The notes beneath the pieces are model-generated. The model was not told where the DNA came from. It saw only the letters and a list, made by a program, of their open reading frames with translations, and did no database searches. DNA of 21,842 nt, from positions 1 to 21,842 of the forward strand of contig JAASSQ010000014.1 of NCBI GenBank assembly GCA_021767845.1, written 5' to 3'. Positions 9,001 to 14,729 of the stretch are shown here, piece after piece. How positions within the stretch are numbered: position 1 is the stretch's first letter; each line of letters begins with the position of its first letter. The translations under genes and the position numbers were made by a program. This DNA comes from Roseovarius sp. Its GTDB lineage: Bacteria; Pseudomonadota; Alphaproteobacteria; Rhodobacterales; Rhodobacteraceae.

Positions 9001-9176
9001 TACCCCTGCTGCCGGATGCGTTTTTCGCGTCTATGGCGGTGACGATCATGGGTGGCCTCGCGTTTGCCTCGGTGCTGACCCTTGTCGCCGTGCCGGTGCT
9101 TTACGCACTTCTTTTCCGCATCCGTCCACCAAAAGAAGAAAGCACCGACTCGAAAACCGGAACAGCCTCTGGTTGA
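6093..9176 (+). CDS. RND efflux transporter, inner-membrane permease subunit (HAE1/AcrB type)
   Basis: A 1027-residue proton-driven pump that exports drugs or other amphiphilic compounds as a trimer. It shows the usual two-fold layout: TM1 (VWLLILFCLLGGYWG), a large periplasmic porter domain, TM2-6, a second transmembrane helix pair with porter domain from about residue 525, and TM8-12. In TM4, GMLVDNAIVI has Asp404 followed by Asn405, where AcrB has two Asp (407 and 408). The TM10 Lys of the proton relay is present (Lys924, GMLMKNAIVLVEE). One Asp in TM4 is common in several RND subgroups, so this is probably a functional variant. It starts 32 bases after the adaptor gene. No TolC-like channel gene is in the window. 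The substrate is unknown. Confidence 0.93.
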   Translation: MAFSISGASIQRPVAVWLLILFCLLGGYWGLNTVGRLEDPSFTLKTALVFVPYPGATAVEVEEEVSDVIENALQQMKQLDRVESKSMPGMAQITVEIEGTYGPDEIPQVWDEMRLRIRDVEGDLPKGARAPIVNDDFGDVYGMFYAVKTEGLTPREERDLATRLRLGLVTVDGVAKVEVQGLTEEVITISIPSARLTELGLPPNQVLSVLNDENLVFDNGEITEGPARIGLSVPPGYVTPEGIEELRLGAAGEVGQVAIHNIARVARDEAEQPSQIIRQNGTAAFTLGVSALTNRNVVEVGAAVSARLETLKAELPEGVEVTPIYEQHVVVDQAVSSFLLSLAMSVAIVVGALMLTMGWRAGLVVGATLGLTVFVTLFFMSVFGIAMERISLGALIIAMGMLVDNAIVITEGMVIGMARGKSAEDAAAETETSTSIPLLGATVIGIMAFSGIGLSPDATGEFLFSLFAVITISLLMSWILAVTVTPYLGKLLLKAPKNTSDDPYKGAFYAIYRGLLWLVLRARVLVVLVIVGITIVSVMAFGQVKQAFFPASNTPLFYVEFQMPQGTDINVTDREMKRLEQLILSEDKVTDVTTLVGRGASRFMLTYNPEQADASYGQLIVRVADAEAIPAMANRLNRDLPAEFPNALVRVEELVFGPPSGADVAVRFSGPDPVVLRQLADDATRIYEAAGTITNPRTNWRQREILVEPIVDESRMRLAGATRSAIADTVRYGTSGLRVGELREGDEVIPIHLRLPATERDGVDRVRDLSAWSDGAGTYVPMANLVERFEPRLVEALIHRRNRERTITALGGARADLTADEAFKSVRAEIEALPRPDGYSMEWGGQYESSTDAQTSLGKQLPLGFLVMLTISILMFNKVRQPLILWLVVPMSVTGMVLGLLFTGLPFTFTALLGFLSLSGMLMKNAIVLVEEIDVQRAEGVADYKAVIDGSVSRLRPVVLAAGTTIFGMIPLLPDAFFASMAVTIMGGLAFASVLTLVAVPVLYALLFRIRPPKEESTDSKTGTASG

Positions 9177-9366
9177 AGTGGTTCATGCTTCAAGTAGGTA
9201 GGGATCACCCTTGGAACAAAATGCCTTTGTAGAGTAGCGCCAGCTTCTAAATCGTGGCGAAGGCAGGCGATATTTTCTTTAGACCATCAACATTTCTTGC
9301 TTGCGCGAGGGTCAGCTACGCCCGGAAAAGAGAAAGTTGCCGCAAAGCGGTCCGTTCGTTAAACGC

Positions 9367-9394
9367 AAAAGGCCCACCAGTGATGGCGGGCCTT
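9367..9394 (-). terminator. Intrinsic terminator of the dctP remnant
   Basis: Read on the minus strand, the stem is GGCCCGCC, loop ATCACT, and GGTGGGCC (one G-U pair), followed by TTTTGCGTTT. It begins 18 bases after the dctP stop codon. The rest of the gap between the pump gene and dctP (9177-9366) shows only a weak hairpin, TTGAAG/CTTCAA, at the end of the pump gene. Confidence 0.8.
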
Positions 9395-9412
9395 CCGGTT
9401 GAATTCTCTGTA

Positions 9413-10198
9413 TCAGTTCGCGCAGGCGCGGATGGCTTCGATGTCCGGCCCATTGGGTGACCGACCCAGATTGAAGGGGGCGGACGCATCGCGCCATTTG
9501 GCGTAATCGGCCAGATATTCGAGCTGGCTGAGATAGACCTTGGCCGAGGCGGGGTTTTCGCAGGCGGTCTCGATGATCACCTCATTGGCGAGTTCCTGCA
9601 CGCGCGCCAAGGTCTCGTCGTCGTAGCGGGTGATCTCGATGCCAGCGTCCTTGAACTGCTGATAGGCCTCGGTGGCGCGCTTTTCGGTGAAGGAAAGCGA
9701 CCAGATCAGATTGGCCTGAGCCGCGATTTTCAGATCCTCCTGCGTTTCAGGAGAGAGCGCATCCCACGAGGCCTTGTTGATCATCACGCCAAAGACCGAA
9801 GCCGATTGGTGCCAGCCCGGAGTGGCCCAGAACTTGGTCACCTGATGGAAGCCGCCTGAATAATCAACATTGGGGGTCGAGAATTCTGCGCCGTCGATCA
9901 CGCCGCGTTCTAGCGACTGATAGATTTCGCCACCGGCCATGGAGACCTGATTGCCGCCGAGTTTTTCGAGCAGGCGACCCTGTTCCAGACCGGACAGGCG
10001 CAGGCGTTTGCCTTGCAGATCCTCAAGGGTCACGATGGGCTCATTGGTACGGAAACCGGATTCGTTGTTGGTCACGCCGTAGGGCAGGTAGACCATGCCG
10101 AATTTGCCGTAGATCTCGTTATAGAGATCGGCACCACCCCATTGTTCGATCCAGTTGACGTAGTCGATGGCGTTGAAGAGGCTGGCGGTGGTGAGCAT
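9413..10198 (-). pseudogene. dctP: TRAP transporter substrate-binding protein DctP, N-terminal third missing
   Basis: The C-terminal 260 or so residues of a TRAP-family periplasmic solute receptor are clear: EQWGGADLYNEIYGKFGM, then LEDLQGKRLRLSGLEQGRLL, YQSLERGVIDGAEFSTPN and WHQSASVFGVMINKASWDAL, ending in a typical helical tail. Complete receptors are about 330-370 residues with a signal peptide. Here the signal peptide and first lobe are gone, and no dctQ or dctM genes are nearby. The reading frame continues upstream without a stop into an unrelated protein fragment, so the observed frame is a fusion; an ATG at 10196-10198 lies at the junction. The exported receptor can hardly be functional. 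The terminator downstream remains intact. Confidence 0.82.
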
Positions 10199-10214
10199 TG
10201 TCGACGCACGGACC
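10190..10214. repeat. 25-bp inverted repeat, copy at the fusion junction
   Basis: These 25 bases are the exact reverse complement of 10336-10360 (core TTGTCGACGCACGG). The copies flank 121 bases. This copy sits where the dctP remnant meets the conjugation-type gene fragment. Confidence 0.85.
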
Positions 10215-10335
10215 CGGATGCTCGGGCAGGTGGCCCCGAAACCTTCGTCGCCCTGGAAGGCTGGCGGTAGGTCGCCCGGGGAGGCGATCCGCCATCGAAA
10301 CTGCCCCGTGCTGTCGTAAGAACCATGCCGGATCA

Positions 10336-10360
10336 GGTCCGTGCGTCGACAATGCTCACC
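10336..10360. repeat. 25-bp inverted repeat, copy inside the upstream gene fragment
   Basis: Exact inverted partner of 10190-10214. On the minus strand this copy encodes part of GEHCRRTDL, which reads like native coding sequence of the fragment, so it is probably the original copy and the junction copy the derived one. Confidence 0.85.
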
Positions 10361-10805
10361 TTCGCCAACCACCCCCTGGGACAAAGAAGCGTCAAACACA
10401 TCAATGGAGCGGATGAAGGCAAAGGCGGACCCACTGACATCGATATCAGCACCATGTCCGACGGCCTGCGCGAGATGGAGCCCTTCCATCTGGGGGGGCC
10501 GGGGAAACTGCTGGCCCGGGATTGACCCCCGCCAGCCTGTAAAGGCGCGCGACTGGGTCCGGCGTTTCAAGCGCCGCGCGCATCGGGCAGCGCCAGATCT
10601 GCAGTGGTGGCTCGACCGGCCAGGGTGTTATGCGGCGGATGAACTCCGCGCGCGCGCGGGCACAGGGAACCGACGCGGGCCAACCGCCTGCGAGGCACAA
10701 CAGGATCGCACAGCCGATCTGGTAGCCTTGTGCGGCAACGGGTTTGGCAGCGAGCGGTGTGAGCCCGATCGCGATCATCGCGGCCGTTGACAGAAGCCGC
10801 CTCAT

Positions 10806-11032
10806 GACAGAGTGTCCGATACCCTTAAAATTGAGACTGTGAACTGAATGAAAACAACGACTGAATTGCACAATTTTAAGACTCTTTCAGATTGATTTTT
10901 CGGTTGGATGGGCGGAAACCGGACTTCCTGTGCAAATGCGCGGTGCATCCTTCATCAAAGCAAAAGCGGACATTCGTAAATAGAAAACTGATCACTCATT
11001 TTTCCGACCGTCCGAGAGATGAGTGGCAATGC
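10806..11032. other. Intergenic region with AT-rich inverted repeat
   Basis: CTTAAAATTG at 10824-10833 is perfectly inverted at 10871-10880 (CAATTTTAAG), 37 bases apart, just upstream of the secreted-protein fragment, where it could be an operator. Further right, AAAGCGGACATTCGT (10963-10977) resembles a short motif I recall in intergenic DNA of this bacterial group. No coding sequence is supported. Confidence 0.45.
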
Positions 11033-12070
11033 TTAGTGGATAGAGATGTGCCGTCCGGCTGAACGCTGCGCAGCACCGGCCACATTACCGAGGCGTTTGG
11101 CCCTACAAGAAAAAGGACTCGACCACTGGTCCCCTACGGCAGCGCGGAACTCGAGTCTCGTCCACGGCCTCTTATGGGTCGGGGCCCTCTTCGTAGTCGA
11201 AGGGGATAAGCTTTCGCCCACGTGCTGATGGTAGACCAGCTTTTCGACCTGCGCGTTCACCACGGCCCCGAGTAGGATCAGGAAACTGCTGATCCATAGC
11301 CAGACCAGCATGGCGATCACTGCGCCGATGGAGCCGTAAACCTCGTTGTAGTTGCCGAAATTCGACACGTAATAGCTGAACGCCATGGACACGATGGCCC
11401 AGCATGCCACGGCGACGACCGCGCCGGGGCGAATGGCACGCGTGCTGCCCCGCGCCTTGTTCGGGCCGTAGCGATACAGCAAGAGCACGCCGGCCAGCAG
11501 AACCGTCACCGCGATCGCCCAACGCACCAGTTCCACCAGTATGCTGCCCAGGGTTCCCAGCGGAAAGAACGCCAGCACCACGGGTGTGACAACCAGCGTC
11601 AGTAGCGACACCACGCCGACAGACATCAACATACGCGTCAAAAGGATGGCGCGCAGATAGTGCGAGGCAGTCGCGCGGTTCTTCTCCCCGTGGACGGCGT
11701 TCAGCCCGGTCATCATCGCGGACACCCCGGCGCGCGCCGTCCACAGCGCCAAGAAGATCGACGTTGCGCTCGCTAGGCCAAGGGTATCCGGTCGCGACGA
11801 CACGGGGCTGACGATCTGACGGTTGACGATGTTGTAGACATCTGTCGGAAGAAGCGTGCGGATTTCTTCTATCTGCACTGTTACCACCGCAGGATCCGCA
11901 ATCAAGCTCATCACCGCGATGAGCGCGGCGAGCGCCGGAAACAGCGACATCATTGCGAAAAAGCCTACACCCGCCGACAAGAGCGCGAGGTTGGTATCGC
12001 CGACCTGGGCGGCCCCGCCCTTCATGCCCTGCCAGAACGTGCCCAATGTAGATCGTTCTGTCTCGTCCAT
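11033..12070 (-). CDS. YihY/BrkB-family inner-membrane protein
   Basis: A 345-residue multi-spanning membrane protein of the YihY/virulence-factor BrkB family (often misnamed ribonuclease BN); its molecular role is not established. Hydrophobic segments include LLSAGVGFFAMMSLFPALAA, ATSIFLALWTARAGVSAMMT, SVGVVSLLTLVVTPVVLAFF, AVTVLLAGVLLLYRYG, AVVAVACWAIVSMAFSYYV and GAVIAMLVWLWISSFLILLG, the usual six. Family marks GFFAMMSLFPAL and YNEVYGSIGAV are present. The tail after NAQVEKLVYHQH is about 60 residues, basic and unlike most relatives, so a late frameshift or divergent end is possible. The ATG at 12070 has a strong AGGAGG site. It follows the DUF882 gene on the same strand after a gap of 129 bases. 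Confidence 0.88.
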   Translation of the reverse strand: MDETERSTLGTFWQGMKGGAAQVGDTNLALLSAGVGFFAMMSLFPALAALIAVMSLIADPAVVTVQIEEIRTLLPTDVYNIVNRQIVSPVSSRPDTLGLASATSIFLALWTARAGVSAMMTGLNAVHGEKNRATASHYLRAILLTRMLMSVGVVSLLTLVVTPVVLAFFPLGTLGSILVELVRWAIAVTVLLAGVLLLYRYGPNKARGSTRAIRPGAVVAVACWAIVSMAFSYYVSNFGNYNEVYGSIGAVIAMLVWLWISSFLILLGAVVNAQVEKLVYHQHVGESLSPSTTKRAPTHKRPWTRLEFRAAVGDQWSSPFSCRAKRLGNVAGAAQRSAGRHISIH

Positions 12071-12199
12071 GCCGTTTCCTCCTACGCCTTCTCGGCTTGG
12101 GGTTTTTACTCGGGGCCCGGCTCTCCCTCCTCGGATTCCTTGAAGTTACAGCGCACAGAACCGTCTATCTGACGTGTCATGCTCACGATAATAGGAGAT

Positions 12200-12724
12200 T
12201 TACTTCCGCCAATCGCGGCGCGGTCCGGTGTCGATGTGGACAAAGCCGCGCGACGGATACCAGCCGACACCGCCAGCACCTTCGGCGCGGGCCAGCCCGC
12301 GCAGGCGGCGCGTTGTCACGCCGGGTGTGTGGAGATCAAGCGCCCGACCGCGCATATGAAAGCTGTTTGTCGCGCTGCCCCGCAATGCCGCGTTGGTCGC
12401 TTGTGTACGGTAGGCCGAGGTGATCACGACCGGCCGATCACCGATCCTGCGCTGAATGCGTCCGACCAACTTGATTAGCTCGAGGTCCATTTCCGTGGAC
12501 TGACCGGCGCGAACATCGCGCAACAGACGGTTCAGGGCTTCAAGCGCAGCTTGGTCCGGTTCATGACCGAGCAGGCGTTTGCGGACAAGATCGCCGCGAA
12601 AAACCTCTCCCGTGCGTTGGCGGACCAGGTGAAGTTCCAGATCACCAAGCGCCAGAGCGGGCGTCGCAAGGCCGCTTGCCGCCAATGAAACGGCACCGGT
12701 CAGAAATTGTCGTCGGGATTGCAT
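12200..12724 (-). CDS. DUF882/YcbK-family M15-like peptidase with Tat signal
   Basis: A 174-residue periplasmic protein of the YcbK/DUF882 family, related to M15A zinc D-Ala-D-Ala carboxypeptidases and probably acting on peptidoglycan peptides. It begins with a twin-arginine signal (RRQFLTGAVSLAASGLATPA), so it may be exported folded. The zinc-site motifs are clear: SAYRT, then SFHMRGRALDL (His and Asp ligands) and GFVHIDTG (third His). A GGAGGA site directly upstream fixes the ATG at 12722-12724, although the frame is open further upstream. The gene is divergent from a LysR regulator, which may control it, and precedes the yihY-type gene. Length is normal for the family. Confidence 0.9.
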   Translation of the reverse strand: MQSRRQFLTGAVSLAASGLATPALALGDLELHLVRQRTGEVFRGDLVRKRLLGHEPDQAALEALNRLLRDVRAGQSTEMDLELIKLVGRIQRRIGDRPVVITSAYRTQATNAALRGSATNSFHMRGRALDLHTPGVTTRRLRGLARAEGAGGVGWYPSRGFVHIDTGPRRDWRK

Positions 12725-12792
12725 TGCGTATCCTCCTTTTTCTTGCCGCGTTTCGAGTGCCAAGGAGGTAGAGGGGCGGTTCAAAAGTGTAA

Positions 12793-12830
12793 AATTGATA
12801 ATATTTTGGCGTGAGGTGAGATATTCTCGT
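12793..12830. promoter_or_regulatory. AT-rich divergent control region, possible LysR site
   Basis: In the 143-base gap between the DUF882 gene and the LysR gene, AATAT (12800-12804) and ATATT (12821-12825) form a loose inverted repeat in an AT-rich patch. LysR proteins often bind such imperfect dyads between themselves and a divergent target. The match is weak. Confidence 0.3.
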
Positions 12831-12867
12831 CTCAAAGCTGTTGATCCGGATGTGATGGAGCATGCGA

Positions 12868-13809
12868 ATGGATATTGCCTTGGTAAAAACCTTTCTCGAA
12901 GTCGCGGCAACGGGGTCCTTCGTACATGCCTCCGAAAGGTTGTTCGTGACCCAATCGGCGGTCAGCCTGCGGATACGCCGGTTGGAGGAAATGCTGGGCC
13001 ATGAGCTTTTCACCCGGTCCAAGGCCGGGGCATCCCTGACATCGGCGGGGCAGGAATTCGAAGGCTATGCACTTAGCCTTTTGAAGCTTTGGGAAGAGTC
13101 GCGTCAGCAGATCGCCCTACCGCAAGGCTATACCGAGAGCATCAGCATCGGTGCGCAGTATTCCCTTTGGCCGCGCCTTGGGTTCCGGTGGATCGACGAG
13201 ATGCGCGCGGCCATGCCCGAGCTCAGCATCCGCGGCGAGGTCGGGATGCCCGACCGGCTGACCCGGCAGTTGATCGAAGGGACGCTACAGGCGGCCTTGC
13301 TTTATACCCCACAATTGCGCCCCGGCCTGACAATCAAGCCGCTGATGTCGGAAGACCTGGTCATGGTCGCCTCTTGGCCCGACCCCGACCTCGAGAAACT
13401 CCAAGGGCGCTACGCCTTCGTCGACTGGGGCCCGGAATTTGTCCATGCCCATGCATTGCATCTGCCTGAGCTGACCAACCCCGGCCTGACGCTTGCCTTG
13501 GGATCGTTGGGGGCCGATTTCATCATGAATCGCGAGTTCGCCGCCTATCTGCCCGCCCGCTATGTCAAAACCTATGTAGACGCGGGGCAATTGTATTACG
13601 TGCCTGACGCGCCAACATTCCCGTTCCCGATCTGGTCGGTCTGGCGCGAAGATCTGGATGATCGCGTGGCCAGTGTTGCAAACGCGGCCCTCAATAAGGT
13701 GATTTCGACGCTTGAGGAGGATCAGGAGGCCGTTCAAGAGGAACTGGAAGACCTGAGCGAGGATGGCGAAATCGAGACCCTTGGGGATATTTTCACGGAA
13801 GAAGAATGA
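12868..13809 (+). CDS. LysR-family transcriptional regulator with acidic Glu-Glu-Glu tail
   Basis: A 313-residue regulator. The N-terminal winged helix (FLEVAATGSFVHASERLFVT, then QSAVSLRIRRLEEMLG and ELFTRSKAG) is classic LysR. The effector domain spans about residues 90-270. The last 40 or so residues are strikingly acidic (LEEDQEAVQEELEDLSEDGE, ending FTEEE) and go beyond the usual LysR fold. The ATG at 12868 is chosen over 12862 because GGAG at 12857-12860 is then 7 bases away. It is divergent from the DUF882 gene and lies upstream of the MgtE-RimK gene group. The effector is unknown. The acidic end is discussed as a possible RimK substrate. Confidence 0.9.
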   Translation: MDIALVKTFLEVAATGSFVHASERLFVTQSAVSLRIRRLEEMLGHELFTRSKAGASLTSAGQEFEGYALSLLKLWEESRQQIALPQGYTESISIGAQYSLWPRLGFRWIDEMRAAMPELSIRGEVGMPDRLTRQLIEGTLQAALLYTPQLRPGLTIKPLMSEDLVMVASWPDPDLEKLQGRYAFVDWGPEFVHAHALHLPELTNPGLTLALGSLGADFIMNREFAAYLPARYVKTYVDAGQLYYVPDAPTFPFPIWSVWREDLDDRVASVANAALNKVISTLEEDQEAVQEELEDLSEDGEIETLGDIFTEEE

Positions 13810-13870
13810 GTTTTTCTTATTCTATACATGCTTCAAATTCGTTTTTCTTAATGTTTCGGCGGGCTTAGGC

Positions 13871-14065
13871 TGCGGTGGACCTATTGGCCCAAGTGGTCAA
13901 GGTCGTGGCCGCCTGCCGATGTCTCATCCCCATACACGAGAGTGGCAGGCGGCCCACGCAGGTTGCGGCCCGGCCTTGGCCGGCTACGCGACCCTTGCAA
14001 GGCATATAATCGCTTCCAACAGGGAAATTGCCTCAACTCTGGGCGGGTTCATCCCCGCCCTTTTT
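13871..14065 (+). ncRNA. Candidate structured non-coding RNA ending in an intrinsic terminator
   Basis: The gap between the lysR gene and the next gene (13810-14226) has no supported coding sequence but folds strongly by eye. Hairpin 1 pairs 13905-13917 (GTGGCCGCCTGCC) with 13944-13957, with one bulged C and an inner TCTC/GAGA helix. Hairpin 2 spans 13958-13998, with CCGGCC-TT-GGCCGG at its tip and GGTTGCG/CGCGACC below. AGGCA/TGCCT (14000-14033) can form a third stem, and a short GACC/GGTC pair lies before hairpin 1. A terminator follows at once. It does not match the signature sequences I know for tmRNA, SRP RNA, RNase P RNA or common riboswitches. The 5' end is a guess; an untranslated tail of lysR is possible. 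Confidence 0.5.
14041..14065 (+). terminator. Strong intrinsic terminator
   Basis: GGGCGGG (14041-14047), loop TTCATC, CCCGCCC (14054-14060), then TTTTT. It ends either the candidate RNA or the lysR transcript, and separates both from the downstream gene group, which starts 161 bases later. Confidence 0.85.
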
Positions 14066-14226
14066 CTTGTGGTCGGCGGGGAATGGCCGGTGTGATCGCG
14101 TGAGGCTTGATTCAAAACGTCGTTAGGTAGGAGGCTGAACAATACGATTTTGAGATGAGCAATTCTTGCCTTAAGGGTAAATATTATTCGTTTTCCATAT
14201 GACTGGCCCGATAATATCGTTACGGC

Positions 14227-14697
14227 ATGATGGAAAAGTGGAAAACAAACAGCGCGGCCCCGGTCGAGGGTGACCCGCAAAATTCTCATATCTCGGAATT
14301 GTATCTGCCGGAGTCGAACCGTCGGTTCGGGTTCCGCGTGGGTGGGTTAATGGAAGGCCCCAATGTTGTCGTTGCCTGTCAGGCCGCGCTGGCGCGGCAG
14401 GTGTATCAGCGGCTTTTGCTGATCCCCAGTCTCAACCGTCTTAAGGGGCGGTTGTTCCTGATCTCGCTGGACCGTTTGGATGACCTGCAAGAGCTCGGGT
14501 CGTTGCGGGGACTGCTTGGGGTGCGTGACCCGATTGATAACATCCTGACCTTGCCGGCCGCGGAGCTGGATACACTGGATGAGACAGCCGCCGCCGAATT
14601 GGTACGGCGCAACTACTATGCGGTTCTGCGCCTCTGCGCACGCATGGGCATGGTGCAAGGCCGTGGCATTCCCGACCGCGACGCGCCGCTGGCCTAA
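14227..14697 (+). CDS. Hypothetical protein, first gene of the MgtE-RimK group
   Basis: I do not recognise this 156-residue protein. It has no signal peptide and no clear membrane segment, so it is probably cytoplasmic. The middle is hydrophobic and regular (FGFRVGGLMEGPNVVVACQA, then YQRLLLIPSLNRLKGRLFLI), suggesting an alpha/beta fold. The C-terminal part is helical (ETAAAELVRRNYYAVLRLCA). No catalytic motif is visible. Codon use matches the neighbours and the mgtE gene starts 32 bases downstream, so it is probably real and co-transcribed. The start is either of two adjacent ATG codons at 14227 and 14230, with no good ribosome site. A weak promoter, TTTTCC then TAATAT at 14211-14216, lies just upstream. 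Confidence 0.7.
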   Translation: MMEKWKTNSAAPVEGDPQNSHISELYLPESNRRFGFRVGGLMEGPNVVVACQAALARQVYQRLLLIPSLNRLKGRLFLISLDRLDDLQELGSLRGLLGVRDPIDNILTLPAAELDTLDETAAAELVRRNYYAVLRLCARMGMVQGRGIPDRDAPLA

Positions 14698-14729
14698 ACG
14701 CCGACCTTACCTTTCAGAACGGACACCCA

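Larger units (their letters stand above)
10190..10805 (-). pseudogene. Secreted hypothetical protein of conjugation-region type, frameshifted and fused to dctP
   Basis: From the ATG at 10803-10805 the protein begins with a signal peptide (MRRLLSTAAMIAIGLTPLAA) and a Cys-rich stretch, CAILLCLAGGWPASVPC. I associate this pattern from memory with small conserved proteins near transfer genes in Rhodobacterales; that is not a search result. The frame stops at 10446. A second minus-strand frame overlaps it and continues with a plausible remainder (ADIDVSGSAFAFIRSIDVF, then TGQFRWRIASPGDLPPAF and DEGFGATCPS). Removing one base from the seven-base homopolymer at 10492-10498 joins the two frames into one protein of about 200 residues. 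The second frame then runs straight into the dctP remnant at 10190-10198. So this is probably one gene broken by a frameshift and a fusion. Confidence 0.55.

Noticed and set aside
10325..10525. Plus-strand frame of 66 residues starting MPDQVRASTMLT
   Set aside because: It is antisense to the more convincing secreted-protein fragment. The VRASTMLT part arises from the inverted repeat.
14041..14060. GGGCGGGTTCATCCCCGCCC as a tRNA T-arm
   Set aside because: The sequence lacks a cloverleaf around it and is followed by T residues, so a terminator fits better.
13871..14226. Magnesium riboswitch controlling mgtE
   Set aside because: The structured region ends in a terminator 161 bases before the hypothetical gene and about 665 bases before mgtE, and no M-box signature was recognised. 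Control in cis of mgtE is unlikely.
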